A stretch of 64,000 nt of DNA from Streptomyces zingiberis (GTDB lineage Bacteria > Actinomycetota > Actinomycetes > Streptomycetales > Streptomycetaceae), in contig NZ_JAATEN010000006.1 of assembly GCF_012034935.1 (NCBI RefSeq), positions 248,001 through 312,000 on the forward strand. The letters are read 5' to 3'. Below, piece after piece: positions 15,551 to 24,490 of the stretch. The position numbers were made by a program, and so were the translations under genes. Positions within the stretch are counted from its first letter, which is position 1. Every line of letters begins with the position of its first letter. Below the pieces are notes generated by a model, which had not been told where the DNA came from, ran no database searches, and was given only the letters and a program-made list of their open reading frames with translations.

Positions 15551-16729
15551 TCAGTAGACCGGCTTCTCCGGCTCGATCTGGTTGACCCAGCCGATCACGC
15601 CGCCCCCGACGTGCACGGCGTCCGCGAAGCCCGCGTTCTTGAGCACCGCGAGGACTTCCGCGGAGCGGACACCCGTCTTGCAATGCAAGACGATCTTCCG
15701 GTCCTGCGGGAGGTCCTGCAGGGCGCCGCCCATGAGGAACTCGTTCTTCGGGATCAGCCGCGCCCCGGGGATGGAGACGATCTCGTACTCGTTGGGCTCC
15801 CGGACGTCGATGATGTCGATCTTCTCATCGGCGTCGATCCACTCCTTGAGCTGCCGGGGAGTGATCGTGGAGCCCGCCGCGGCCTCCTGCGCCTCGTCGG
15901 AGACGACACCGCAGAACGCCTCGTAGTCGATGAGCTCCGTGACCGTGGGGTTCTCCCCGCAGACCGCGCAGTCCGGGTCCTTGCGGACCTTGACCTGGCG
16001 GTAGGTCATCTCCAGCGCGTCGTAGATCATCAGCCGGCCGACCAGCGGCTCGCCGATCCCGGCCAGCAGCTTGATCGCCTCGTTGGTCTGGATGGACCCG
16101 ATCGACGCGCAGAGCACCCCGAGCACCCCGCCCTCCGCGCAGGAGGGGACCATGCCCGGCGGCGGGGGCTCCGGGTACAGGCAGCGGTAGCAGGGGCCGT
16201 GCTCGCTCCAGAACACCGAGGCCTGGCCGTCGAAGCGGTAGATCGAGCCCCACACGTACGGCTTGTTCAGCAGCACGCAGGCGTCGTTGACCAGATAGCG
16301 GGTGGCGAAGTTGTCCGTGCCGTCCACGATCAGGTCGTACTGCGCGAACAGCTCCATCACGTTGGAGCTGTCCAGCCGCTCCTGGTGGAGCCGGACCTCG
16401 GTGTACGGGTTGATGCCCAGGACGGTGTCCCGGGCGGACTCCGCCTTGGAACGGCCGATGTCCGCCTGGCTGTGGATGATCTGGCGCTGGAGGTTGGACT
16501 CGTCGACCTCGTCGAACTCGACGATGCCCAGCGTGCCCACGCCCGCGGCTGCCAGGTACATCAGGGTCGGGGAGCCGAGCCCGCCGGCCCCGACCGCCAG
16601 CACCTTGGCGTTCTTCAGCCGCTTCTGCCCGTCCATCCCGACGTCCGGGATGATCAGGTGGCGGGAGTACCTGCGGACCTCGTCGACGGTGAGCTCGGCT
16701 GCGGGCTCGACCAGGGGTGGCAGCGACAC
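15551..16729 (-). CDS. moeZ: Adenylyltransferase/sulfurtransferase MoeZ
   Basis: MoeZ activates small ubiquitin-like sulfur carrier proteins by C-terminal adenylation and then thiocarboxylates them, supplying sulfur for molybdopterin, cysteine and thio-metabolites. The 392 residues fit the family. An E1-like ThiF/MoeB domain (ATP-binding GAGGLGSPTLMYLAAAGVG near residues 43-61, zinc-binding CYRC and CAVC, catalytic-Cys region CAEGGVLGVLC) is followed by a C-terminal rhodanese domain with the persulfide loop HCKTGVRS. Start: GTG 16729, with a GGAG ribosome site upstream and MoeZ-like VEPAAELTVDEVRRYSRH following directly. It ends the minus-strand run epimerase, spherulin-like, moeZ, with only 59 nt before it. 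Confidence 0.93.
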   Translation of the reverse strand: MSLPPLVEPAAELTVDEVRRYSRHLIIPDVGMDGQKRLKNAKVLAVGAGGLGSPTLMYLAAAGVGTLGIVEFDEVDESNLQRQIIHSQADIGRSKAESARDTVLGINPYTEVRLHQERLDSSNVMELFAQYDLIVDGTDNFATRYLVNDACVLLNKPYVWGSIYRFDGQASVFWSEHGPCYRCLYPEPPPPGMVPSCAEGGVLGVLCASIGSIQTNEAIKLLAGIGEPLVGRLMIYDALEMTYRQVKVRKDPDCAVCGENPTVTELIDYEAFCGVVSDEAQEAAAGSTITPRQLKEWIDADEKIDIIDVREPNEYEIVSIPGARLIPKNEFLMGGALQDLPQDRKIVLHCKTGVRSAEVLAVLKNAGFADAVHVGGGVIGWVNQIEPEKPVY

Positions 16730-16788
16730 GGGGACTCCGTTGGTCGGTGAGGACAGTGGTTCCTCCCGTAACACTGCCACGGCCCTTC

Positions 16789-17544
16789 TCATTCCGAGAC
16801 ACGAGGTCCGATGCGCGAGACGAAGTCGTCCCAGTAGCCGGGCAGGGTCTCCCAGGCCCCCGCGCCGTCCCCGCGATCGGTGCGGTCGGTGAAACCGACC
16901 GTGCCCGCGCCCAGCCACCGGGCGGTCCGCAGCGCCTCCTCCAGGTGGCCCCGGGGCAGGCAGTGGACGAGGTGGCAGAAGCGCTCCGGTGGATGCTCGG
17001 CGGTCCAGCCCGGCGCCTGGGACCAGCGGTACTCCGCCCACGGCCCCTCGAAGGTCACCAACTGGCCCGGGATCAGCGCGTAGCCCGGGTCGGGGTGGCG
17101 GCCCAGCCCCAGGACGAGATGGGCGCCGCGCCGCAGCGACAGCAGCGCCCCGGCCAGCCGGCGGACCCCGGCCAGCGCCTCGTACCAGCCCGGGCAGCGG
17201 TGCAGGTAGAAGCCGTCCGCCCGGTACCAGTCGACGTACCGCCGGGCGTCGGCGACCACCTCCCCCCACGGCCGGCCGCCGTGTGCCAGGTCCAGATGGC
17301 CGAGGACCCGGACGCCGCCGTTCCGCAGCCGTCCGGCCGCCTCCAGACAGCGCGGATCGGGCAGCACCCCGGGGCCGCGGGCCACATCGAGGACCGCCCA
17401 GTCCAGCGGGGTGCCCGGCCGGCTGAGCCGCGTCCACTCCTCCGGCGCGAGCAGCGGATGGGCGCAGCCGGGCACGCCGACGCCGGGTCCCCCGCCGGCC
17501 GCCGTCCGGGACCGGCGGGGACCGGCGCAGGTCAGATACGGCAC
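16789..17544 (-). CDS. Spherulin-4-like protein (spherulation-specific family 4)
   Basis: A 251-residue protein with a barrel-like pattern of short strands (LDWAVLDVARGPGVLPD, GVRVLGHLDLAHG, DGFYLHRCPGWY, HLVLGLGRHPDPGY, QLVTFEGPWAEY, TVGFTDRTDRG). This resembles the spherulation-specific family 4 group, related to glycoside-hydrolase-like barrels. No signal peptide is seen and the substrate is unknown. The GTG at 17544 overlaps the end of the upstream epimerase gene by 13 nt, so the two are translationally coupled and probably act in one pathway, perhaps polysaccharide-related. The family call is from the overall pattern and therefore moderate. Confidence 0.68.
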   Translation of the reverse strand: MPYLTCAGPRRSRTAAGGGPGVGVPGCAHPLLAPEEWTRLSRPGTPLDWAVLDVARGPGVLPDPRCLEAAGRLRNGGVRVLGHLDLAHGGRPWGEVVADARRYVDWYRADGFYLHRCPGWYEALAGVRRLAGALLSLRRGAHLVLGLGRHPDPGYALIPGQLVTFEGPWAEYRWSQAPGWTAEHPPERFCHLVHCLPRGHLEEALRTARWLGAGTVGFTDRTDRGDGAGAWETLPGYWDDFVSRIGPRVSE

Positions 17545-18593
17545 GCCGCCTCCATCCAGATGTCGGCCAGGGACTCCTCCAGCGCGATCCGGGGCCGCCA
17601 CCCGAGGCGGTCGCGGGCGGTGCGCACATCGGCCTGCTGCCAGCCACCGCACCCGTCCGGGTAGGGGTAGCCGGCCGGGACGGGACCCGCCCCGGTCCCC
17701 GGCGGGCCCCCGGCCGGGGAGACCGGCGGTCCCGGCGGCGCGCCCCCCGGCCCGGAGGGGGTAGGAACGACGGCGGGCGCCGCGCCCGTCCCCCCGGGGT
17801 GCGGCTCGCCGGCGCCCCCGGGAGCGCCCCGCTGAGACCCGATGTCCGGCTCGCGGACGTTGCCGCTGAACCCGGCCACCCGGGCGAGCACCCCGGCGAC
17901 GTCCCGGAGCCGCACGGCGCGCCCGGTCCCGATGTTGACGACACCCTGCGCGGCGGAGAGGGAGGCCGCGTGCACGGCCCGCGCCACGTCCCGCACGTCC
18001 ACGAAGTCCCGCTGCACCCCGAGCCCGCCGACCCGGAGCTCGGTGTCCCCGGCCTGGATGGCCCGGCGTACCGCCTCGGCGAGCCGGCCGAGCGGCGATC
18101 CCGCCGGGGTGCCCGGCCCCGCGGGCGAGAACACCCGCAGCACGACGGCGTCCAGACCCGAGCCGAGCACGAGTTCGGTCGCGGCCAGCTTGCTGACCCC
18201 GTACGGCCCGCCGGGGCGGGGCACCGCGTCCTCCGCCGTGGAGGAGCCGGACTGCGAGGGCCCGTACTCGGAGGCGCAGCCGACCTGGACCAGACGGGCG
18301 CCGCACCGGCTGCGGCGCAGCGCCTCGCAGACGGTGGCGACGGCCACGGTGTTGTGCCGGGTCAGTTCGCGGGCACCGCCGCGGGTGGTGCCCGCGCAGT
18401 TGACGACGACCCCCGGGTGCACCGCGTCCAGGAAGCGCGCCAGCGCGCCGGGGCTGCCGGTGGCCAGGTCGAAACGGACGTCCGCGTCGTCCCCGCGGCC
18501 GAGGGCGGTGAGCTGGGCGGCGGGATCGGCCAGCAGCCGCTCGGCGACGTGCCGTCCGATGAAACCACCGGCACCGATGAGCAGCACCCTCAT
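17532..18593 (-). CDS. NAD-dependent epimerase/dehydratase (extended SDR)
   Basis: Extended short-chain dehydrogenase acting on nucleotide sugars. The Rossmann motif GAGGFIG is at residues 7-13, with the conserved VVNCAG, the serine region VGCASEYG, and the catalytic YGVSK (Tyr-x-x-x-Lys). QRDFVDVRDVARAVH and GVVNIGTG are typical of UDP-hexose epimerases and dehydratases. ATG 18593 has a GGAGGG ribosome site. A Pro/Gly-rich stretch of about 55 residues (roughly 262-317) interrupts the C-terminal substrate domain just before RDRLGWRPRIALEESL. The exact sugar is not predictable. It heads the run ending in moeZ and overlaps the spherulin-like gene. Confidence 0.85.
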   Translation of the reverse strand: MRVLLIGAGGFIGRHVAERLLADPAAQLTALGRGDDADVRFDLATGSPGALARFLDAVHPGVVVNCAGTTRGGARELTRHNTVAVATVCEALRRSRCGARLVQVGCASEYGPSQSGSSTAEDAVPRPGGPYGVSKLAATELVLGSGLDAVVLRVFSPAGPGTPAGSPLGRLAEAVRRAIQAGDTELRVGGLGVQRDFVDVRDVARAVHAASLSAAQGVVNIGTGRAVRLRDVAGVLARVAGFSGNVREPDIGSQRGAPGGAGEPHPGGTGAAPAVVPTPSGPGGAPPGPPVSPAGGPPGTGAGPVPAGYPYPDGCGGWQQADVRTARDRLGWRPRIALEESLADIWMEAACRI

Positions 18594-18784
18594 CGCACGC
18601 CCTCCCGCCCGCGGCCGGCGTGGGGGTCCACGGGGCCGGCCGGCCCGCCGCCGCGGTGGCGGGGCGGGGCCGGGGTGCCACACGCGCCGGCGCGTGCGCC
18701 CTGGCCGCTGCGGTCGCTCCGGTTGCTCCGGCCGCTCCGTTCACCACGCCGGACGCCGTGTTCGCCGTGTCGGCTGTTGCCAGT

Positions 18785-18829
18785 GTGTTCGCTGTGTTCG
18801 CTGTGTTCGCTGTGTTCGCTGTGTTCGCG
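18785..18829. repeat. 9-bp tandem repeat x5
   Basis: Five copies of GTGTTCGCT (the last ending GCG) about 190 bp upstream of the epimerase start. All six frames are open but none looks like a normal protein. Confidence 0.9.
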
Positions 18830-19631
18830 GGGGCCGGCACCACCGCGGTCACCGGCGAGAACACGGTGGCCGGCGCGGTGGCGGCGTCCGCGGCGACCCG
18901 AGTGCTCCCGGAGACCGCCCGTCCGGCGGTTCTCCCCTGCGGACCAGGGTTCTCGGGTGTCTCGGCCGGCCCGGGACCCCCGGGCTTTTCGGGTTTCACG
19001 GCATGACCACATGTGTCGTGCTCCTCGTGACAGTTCGGGAAGGCGGTGGCCGGTCCTGCCGGACCGGGCCCGGCGGCCGGGGCCGCCGGCGCGCCGCCGC
19101 GGGGGAGGGGCGGCGCGGTGTGGGGGGAGGGGCTGTCCGCGTCACCGTGGACGGCGCGCGTGACCGCCGCCCGGCCGGGGGTGCCCGGCGGCGCGCGTGG
19201 CCGGGCGTCCGCGGCGGTGTTCCCGGCCGCCCGGGGCCGCTCCGCGGAGCGGTGGTGTAGCCGCGGCGCGCGCGGTGACGGCGGCCGGTGACCGGCCGGA
19301 ACCCGGCACAGGGGTGGGGCCCGGCACGGCCCGCCGCGGCGCGGCGCGCGGCCCCACCCGGGAGCCGGTCCGCGGACCGGCGGACGGCTCCGCGCCGGCC
19401 GCGGTGGCCGGTGCGGAACGGGCCGTGCGCAGACGGCTTTCCGCGCCCCGGCACTGACCCGTCCCGGACGGGCCGGCCGGGGTGGAACGGCCCCTCAGGG
19501 CCGGACCGCCGACCGGAGCAGCCGGGGCGTGCGCGGGGGAACGGGCGCACACGGGGCGCGCGGTACGCGGGGTGGGATCACCACCCGGCGGACACGGTCC
19601 GTGGCAGGGTGCGCCCGTCCCATCGGTCGCA

Positions 19632-19652
19632 TACGGAACTACGGGTTCCGTA
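19632..19652. promoter_or_regulatory. 21-bp palindrome, candidate operator
   Basis: TACGGAAC-TACGG-GTTCCGTA has perfect 8-bp arms around a 5-nt spacer. It lies in the AT-richest part of the gene-poor region, the layout of a dimeric regulator site. The regulator is not identifiable. Confidence 0.4.
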
Positions 19653-19982
19653 GGCATGCCAACGCGCACGAGTGCACCACCGTTCTCCGCACAGGCCGTC
19701 CGGCGGACAGCGGAACGACGGTATGAGGCGGCCCGGTGGCGCCATGGACGGTTGTCCGTCGCACCACCGGAAGGGGTGAACTGTCGTGACTTTTGGACCC
19801 CGAGCGCGTTGCGGCGTCACCGCGTACCTGTGGCGCCCCCTCCGCGCCACCGCCGCGCCCTCACCGGGACCACGGCCGGAACGGCCCCGGAGCACGTTCC
19901 GGCCGGGCGGGAAGCGGCCGGGGACGGAGGAGCTCACCCGGGGCCGCTCGCCCATCGCTGAGGAGCCCGGAACCGGGCGTCG

Positions 19983-21740
19983 TCAGGGGAACGGCCAGGC
20001 GTTCGGCAGGCAGGTCGTCCCGGCCGTGGTGAGGGACTTGGTCTGCTGCATCATCACCGGCGCGAGAGCGCCCTCGGCGGAACAGCCCTGGTGGTTCAGC
20101 CCGAGCCGGTGGCCCACCTCGTGGTTGATCAGCATCTCGCGGTAGTGCGCGATGTCGTCACCGAAGGTCCTGGCCCCCTGCGCCCAGCGGTAGGCGTTGA
20201 TCATCACGCGCCGCGTCGAGGCCGAGTCGCAGGACACGTTGTCCACGGTGGTGTCCAGGCCCGACTTGGCGCACCAGATCGCGGTGGTGCCCGGGCTGGC
20301 CAGGGTGATGACGAAGTCGGCCTCGGCACCGCCGACCCGGTCGAAGGTGCGGGCCCCCTCGTGCGCCCAGCTCCGCTCGTCGTTCAGGGTGCGGTGCACC
20401 GCGTCGGCGAACAGCTCGCCGTCGAGCGGAAGGCCGTCCTCCACGTCCACGCGGTAGCGCAGGACCTGCCCCTTGCCGGCCCCCCGGTCGGGGGCGCCGA
20501 CGGAGCGGAAGGAGTCCGGGCCGGCCAGCCCGGGGTCGAGGGGTTCCTTCAGCGCCAGCTTCTCGGCGTAGGACAGCCGCCGCTCGGCCCGCGGTGGCGG
20601 CTTGGCCGCCTTGCGGTCGTCGGTGCGGGACGAGCCCTCGGAGGTGTCGCGCTGACCGCCGCCGATCACGGGCGCGGTGTCGGTGCCCGGGCCTCCGCCG
20701 GCGACCTGACCGGCGACCACGATCGCCAGCACGGTCGTCACGGCGGCCGCGGCGGCTCCGGTGAAGGCCCGGGCCTTGCCGGGCCGCTCCCCGCGGGCGC
20801 GCGGTCCCGGGCGGCGGGCCTGCCGGCCGGGCCGGCCCTCCCCGCCGTCACCTCCGTCGCCACCGGCACCGCCGTCACCGTTCGGGCCGTCACCTCCGCC
20901 GCTCCCGCCCGCGCCGTCACCGGTGGACGGGCCGGTCTCCGGGAACCGCCCCGCGCGCTGCGGGGCCGGGCCCCCGGGCCGGGGCCGGGTCGCCGGGGCC
21001 GCCGTGCCCGCCGGGAAGACGTCGTCGTCGAACGCCTCGACGAACTCCTGCCGCGGCCGGGGCACGGTTCCCGCCCCCGGCCGGAACGCCGGAGCGGCGC
21101 CGGTGCCGTCCGCCGGCCCCCCGGGGCCCCCGTCGGACGGCCGCTGCGGGGCCGTGGCCGTCCGGGCGCCCCAGGCGCCGCCGGACTCGTACTGCTCGGG
21201 ATGGCCCCCGCGCACCCTCGGCGGAGCCGCGGCGGGCGTCCCGTGCGGTGGGGTGGCGAAGGCGGGCGTTCCGTGCGGCGGAGTGCCGAGGGCAGGAGTT
21301 CCGTGCGGCGGAGTACCGAGGGCAGGCGTCCCGTGCGGCGGAGTACCGGGGGCGGGGACGGTGTCCTGGGGCGGCGGGCCGGCGGCGGGGGCGCGGTGCT
21401 GCGCGCCGGACGCGGGGGTGCCGCGCGGTGGCCCGCCGTGGGCGGGTACGCCCCGCGACGGGGTGCCGTACACCCGGAAGCCGTGCGGCGGGGTGCCCGG
21501 TCCGTACACCGCGCCGTACCCCGCGGCGGGCCCGGCGGCCCCCGCGGCTTCCGGCCGCGCCGGCGGCGGGGGTGGCCCGGAGCGCTCACGCGGCCGTGCG
21601 GCGGGGTCCCCCACCGGGCTGCCGGAAGGGCGCCGCCCCCCGGCCGGGCCGGCTACCGGAGGAGGCTCCGCCCCGGCGGTTCCGGCGTCTGAGGGGCCCG
21701 CGGCCTGTTCGGCCCGGCCCCGGCGGCTATGACGTCCCAC
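19983..21740 (-). CDS. DUF3152 membrane-anchored putative zinc metalloprotease
   Basis: A 585-residue protein beginning MGRHSRRGRAEQ. The first ~320 residues are low-complexity, with four 10-residue repeats (PPHGTPALGT type). One membrane segment follows (GAAAAAVTTVLAIVVAGQVAGG, about 328-350). The extracytoplasmic DUF3152 domain then contains the metzincin-like zinc site NHEVGHRLGLNHQGC near residue 550, preceded by AIWCAKSGLDTTVDNVSCDS. The HEVGHRLGLNH spacing (HExxHxxGxxH) is what indicates a protease; the substrate is unknown. The hydrolase gene upstream ends 8 nt before this start, so the two form an operon. The pair matches the neighbourhood of Rv3207c. Confidence 0.82.
   Translation of the reverse strand: MGRHSRRGRAEQAAGPSDAGTAGAEPPPVAGPAGGRRPSGSPVGDPAARPRERSGPPPPPARPEAAGAAGPAAGYGAVYGPGTPPHGFRVYGTPSRGVPAHGGPPRGTPASGAQHRAPAAGPPPQDTVPAPGTPPHGTPALGTPPHGTPALGTPPHGTPAFATPPHGTPAAAPPRVRGGHPEQYESGGAWGARTATAPQRPSDGGPGGPADGTGAAPAFRPGAGTVPRPRQEFVEAFDDDVFPAGTAAPATRPRPGGPAPQRAGRFPETGPSTGDGAGGSGGGDGPNGDGGAGGDGGDGGEGRPGRQARRPGPRARGERPGKARAFTGAAAAAVTTVLAIVVAGQVAGGGPGTDTAPVIGGGQRDTSEGSSRTDDRKAAKPPPRAERRLSYAEKLALKEPLDPGLAGPDSFRSVGAPDRGAGKGQVLRYRVDVEDGLPLDGELFADAVHRTLNDERSWAHEGARTFDRVGGAEADFVITLASPGTTAIWCAKSGLDTTVDNVSCDSASTRRVMINAYRWAQGARTFGDDIAHYREMLINHEVGHRLGLNHQGCSAEGALAPVMMQQTKSLTTAGTTCLPNAWPFP
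21241..21360. repeat. 30-bp tandem repeat x4 in the DUF3152 gene
   Basis: Four imperfect 30-bp units beginning CCGTGCGGCGGAGT. On the minus strand they encode a PPHGTPALGT-type decapeptide in the cytoplasmic N-terminal region. Confidence 0.85.
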
Positions 21741-21748
21741 GCGTCGCT

Positions 21749-22729
21749 TCAGCTCCTGCCCGCATCAGCGGTCGTCTCGTGCAGCAGTTCGCGGAAGGCC
21801 CGCGCCACCGCGTCCGGGTACTCCATCATCGCTACGTGCCCGGCCTCCGGGAGGGCGAGAAGCCGGGAGCCGCGGAAGGCCGAGGACGCCCGGCCCGCCA
21901 TCCGGAAGGAGACCAGCCGGTCGCGGCCGCCGTACACGAGCAGGGTCGGTGCCAGCACCCGCTCGGCCTGCCGCCACAGAGAGTGTTGCCCTCCGAGGGT
22001 GTACGCGTCCACCACACCCCGGGCCGAGCGTGTCATCACGTCCCAGAAGTAGGGAAGTCCGAGCCGGCGCTCGTACTCCGCGACGGCGGCGCGGAACCCG
22101 TCCGGGTCGACACGCGCCGGGTCACCGTAACAGAGGGTGAGGACCTCCCGCGTCCGGCGCTCGGCCGTCCAGTTCCGGGTCGCGCGCCGGAAGAACGCGG
22201 CCGCGCCGGGTACGGCGAGCAGCCCGGTGGGCACGGCGGAGAGCTGGGGGCGCCGCTCCGGCAGCGCCGGGGAGATCAGGGTGAGGGTGCGGACGAGATC
22301 CGGCCGGAACGCGGCGACCCGGGTGACGACCGACCCGCCGAGGGAATTGCCGAACAGGTGCACGGGCCCACGTCCGCGCGCCTCCAGCAGCCGCACGACC
22401 GCGCGGGCGTGTGCGGAGATCGAGTAGTTGCCGTCGTCCGGCGGCGGGGAGTGGCCGAAACCCGGGAGATCCACGGCCTCCGCGTCCAGATCAGCGGCCA
22501 GCAGGGCCATCAGCGCGGACCAGTTCGCCGAGGAGCCGCCGAGGCCGTGCACGTACAGCGCCGGTGGCAGCCCCTCGCGGGCGGGCGGACGGGAGCGGAC
22601 GGCGAGGGTCAGGCCGGGGAGCGCGACGCCACGCAGCTCCTCCCCGGGCAGGACGGCGGCCGGGGAGGCTCCGGTCGCCTGGAGCACCTCGGCCACGGCA
22701 CGGATTCCGGGCAGCTCGGTCGACGACAT
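21749..22729 (-). CDS. Alpha/beta-fold hydrolase
   Basis: A 326-residue soluble alpha/beta hydrolase. The oxyanion motif LYVHGLGGSSANW lies near residues 58-70, the nucleophile elbow FGNSLGG has the catalytic Ser, the acid lies in LVYGGRDRLVSF and the His in LPEAGHVAMMEYPD. The triad is complete, so an esterase or similar activity is likely, but the substrate cannot be inferred. The start ATG 22729 has a TACGAT box ending 6 nt upstream, so it is probably leaderless. It is the first gene of an operon with the DUF3152 gene. Confidence 0.87.
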   Translation of the reverse strand: MSSTELPGIRAVAEVLQATGASPAAVLPGEELRGVALPGLTLAVRSRPPAREGLPPALYVHGLGGSSANWSALMALLAADLDAEAVDLPGFGHSPPPDDGNYSISAHARAVVRLLEARGRGPVHLFGNSLGGSVVTRVAAFRPDLVRTLTLISPALPERRPQLSAVPTGLLAVPGAAAFFRRATRNWTAERRTREVLTLCYGDPARVDPDGFRAAVAEYERRLGLPYFWDVMTRSARGVVDAYTLGGQHSLWRQAERVLAPTLLVYGGRDRLVSFRMAGRASSAFRGSRLLALPEAGHVAMMEYPDAVARAFRELLHETTADAGRS

Positions 22730-22735
22730 GCCGCC

Positions 22736-22741
22736 ATCGTA
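22736..22741 (-). promoter_or_regulatory. -10 hexamer TACGAT of the hydrolase-DUF3152 operon, leaderless
   Basis: TACGAT on the minus strand ends 6 nt before ATG 22729. Confidence 0.55.
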
Positions 22742-22812
22742 GGAGAAGGAGCGGAGGCGGCTCCGGTGGCGGGCGTCACACCGCCGCGTAGCGCGGGGGT
22801 GCCTCCCCTCCT

Positions 22813-22818
22813 AGGCTC
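22813..22818 (+). promoter_or_regulatory. -10 hexamer TAGGCT for the small acidic protein
   Basis: TAGGCT on the plus strand lies about 70 nt before ATG 22889. No good -35 element was seen. Confidence 0.4.
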
Positions 22819-22888
22819 GTGGACGGCCGTTGGGGGCCGATCCGGTGAGGCCGGTGTAAGGACGCCCGGCGCGGAAAGGGGATCACGC

Positions 22889-23107
22889 ATGTCAGCAGAG
22901 CCCACGGAACCGGAGACCTTCGAGGACCAGACCGGCGAGGAGGAGCCCGACATCGAGACCCCGGAGGCGGACGCCGCCGAACAGCGTGCCGAAATCGTGG
23001 AGCACGAGCGGCCGGCGCTGCCGGACCACGTGCCCGACTCCGCCGACCCGGCGGACGCCCTCGAGCAGAGCAGAGTCGTGGAGATCGACGAGGAGGACTA
23101 CCGCTGA
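22889..23107 (+). CDS. Small acidic protein of unknown function
   Basis: A 72-residue, strongly acidic protein (MSAEPTEPETFEDQTGEEEP at the start, VVEIDEEDYR at the end) with no Cys, no hydrophobic segment and no known domain. ATG 22889 is preceded by GAAAGGGG at ribosome-site distance. From memory, similar acidic proteins with the same IDEEDYR ending occur at this position in other Streptomyces, beside the TetR and DUF3107 genes. That and its regular codon use support a real gene. Function unknown. Confidence 0.72.
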   Translation: MSAEPTEPETFEDQTGEEEPDIETPEADAAEQRAEIVEHERPALPDHVPDSADPADALEQSRVVEIDEEDYR

Positions 23108-23502
23108 CGCGGCGCCGCCCCAGCCGCCCCAACGACCGGCGAACCGCCGGACCGCCACCGGCTCGGGGTGGCCGGGGCGGGTGAGGCTCCGGAGGAGCAC
23201 GGCGTGCGGCGGGGCCCCGCCCTCGCGGCGGCCCCGCCGCAGGTCGCGCGCCAGGTGGGGCCCGGCCGGGGTGGGTGGCCGGTGAGACCCGGCACCGGCG
23301 CTGCCCGCCGTTCCCCGGCCGCCTGACCGGGCCGCCCGGGGGCGCCCGTCGTGCCGGAGTCCTGGCGGGAAAGCCGGGAAAGCCGGGGATGCCGGAGAAT
23401 TTGTCGGCCGTCACCGCGCACAGCTCGGTTACCCGAAAGTACGATGGCGGCGCGGCGGGCCGGCGCGGCCCACCGCGCAGCGAACGATTCTTGGGAGGCG
23501 GC
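23108..23502. other. Intergenic region before the tetR gene
   Basis: No gene is seen in these 395 bp. Near the right end TACGAT (23440-23445) could be the -10 of the TetR gene. It is directly preceded by TCGGTTACCCGA, a 12-bp imperfect palindrome that could be its autoregulatory operator. Confidence 0.45.
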
Positions 23503-24144
23503 GTGACAGCCATCGAGCAGACCGAGGCGCGCCCGCGCGGCACGCGCCTGCCGCGCCGGGCCCGTCGTAACCAGCTGCTGGGAGCGGCCCAGGAGGTCTT
23601 CGTGGCCCAGGGCTACCACGCCGCCGCGATGGATGACATCGCCGAGCGGGCGGGGGTGAGCAAGCCCGTGCTCTACCAGCACTTCCCGGGCAAGCTCGAT
23701 CTGTACCTGGCGCTGCTGGACCAGCACTGCGAGGCCCTGCTGGAGGCGGTCCGCGCGGCGCTGGCGTCGACCAGCGACAACAAGCTGCGGGTGGCCGCGA
23801 CCATCGACGCGTACTTCGCGTACGTCGAGACCGAGGGCGGCGCGTTCCGGCTGGTGTTCGAGTCGGACCTCACCAACGAGCCGGCCGTCGCCGAGCGCGT
23901 GGAGCGCGTCAGCCTGGAGAGCGCCAAGGCGGTCAGCGAGGTCATCGCCGAGGACACCGACCTCCCGGCGGAGGAGGCCATGCTGCTCGCCGTCGGCATG
24001 TGCGGCATGGCGCAGATCACCGCGCGCTACTGGCTCGCCTCGGGCCGGCAGGTGCCGCGGGACGCCGCGGCCCGGCTGATCTCCTCCCTCTCCTGGCGCG
24101 GCATCGCGGGGTTCCCGCTGCACGGCACGAACCCGCAGGACTGA
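23503..24144 (+). CDS. TetR/AcrR family transcriptional regulator
   Basis: A 213-residue regulator. The N-terminal helix-turn-helix (NQLLGAAQEVFVAQGYHAAA, then MDDIAERAGVSKPVLYQHF at about residues 26-66) is a textbook TetR DNA-binding domain. The rest is the all-helical ligand-binding domain (KLDLYLALLDQHCEALLEAV...AYFAYVETEGGAFRLVFESD). GTG 23503 has GGGAGG five nt upstream. The same position next to DUF3107 corresponds to Rv3208 in M. tuberculosis. The ligand is unknown; possible targets are itself and the flanking small genes. Confidence 0.93.
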   Translation: MTAIEQTEARPRGTRLPRRARRNQLLGAAQEVFVAQGYHAAAMDDIAERAGVSKPVLYQHFPGKLDLYLALLDQHCEALLEAVRAALASTSDNKLRVAATIDAYFAYVETEGGAFRLVFESDLTNEPAVAERVERVSLESAKAVSEVIAEDTDLPAEEAMLLAVGMCGMAQITARYWLASGRQVPRDAAARLISSLSWRGIAGFPLHGTNPQD

Positions 24145-24400
24145 CCCGCCCCGCACCGGCCGCCCGGCCGCTCACCCGCGGCGCGGCGGCCGGCCGCGGA
24201 CGGGACGGTGACGGGTCACCCCACCACGGGCTCCCCCGCCCGCGGGCCGGTGGGCGGCGGGCCGGGGCGGACGGCGGCCGCCGGGCGGCACCGGACGGGA
24301 GCAGGAGTGTGCGCGGCACCCGGCCCCACACCGGCCGGTGCCCGGACCCGTGTTCGCCGCAAGCGTGCGGCCGCACAGGAGTACGGGCCGTTCACCGGGC

Positions 24401-24406
24401 TAGGCT
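24401..24406 (+). promoter_or_regulatory. -10 hexamer TAGGCT of the DUF3107 gene
   Basis: TAGGCT lies 84 nt before the GTG start. The gap of 346 bp after the tetR gene otherwise shows only GC-rich inverted repeats near 24150-24200 that could act as a terminator. Confidence 0.45.
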
Positions 24407-24490
24407 TGCCGCGTACCGCGCGGCAGGCCGCGCAGCCTCTCCCCGGAGCCGGTACCGCCCGGGGAACCGGAACGTCGGAGGGACACACCC

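Larger units (their letters stand above)
18594..19982. other. Gene-poor 1.4-kb region
   Basis: No ORF here has a recognisable product. In-frame extensions on the minus strand (a start at 18999) give only Ala/Thr/Pro repeats. The region contains a 9-bp tandem repeat, a 21-bp palindrome (19632-19652) and a GGCATGCC palindrome (19653-19660). A GTG at 19786 follows GAAGGGG but leads to a featureless Arg/Pro-rich peptide that runs antisense into the DUF3152 gene. Promoters for the epimerase run should lie here. Confidence 0.6.

Noticed and set aside
13635..15683. 682-codon minus-strand ORF antisense to the peptidase gene
   Set aside because: Shadow frame; the plus strand encodes a complete lipoprotein peptidase with triad.
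18590..19012. Coding ORFs through the 9-bp repeat upstream of the epimerase
   Set aside because: All frames are open but encode only simple repeats; third positions do not favour any frame.
19786..20145. GTG ORF with GAAGGGG upstream in the gene-poor region
   Set aside because: Featureless product that runs antisense into the well-supported DUF3152 gene.
21749..22729. tRNA or other RNA genes near the operon junctions
   Set aside because: No cloverleaf, no RNase P, tmRNA or SRP consensus was recognised anywhere in the window.
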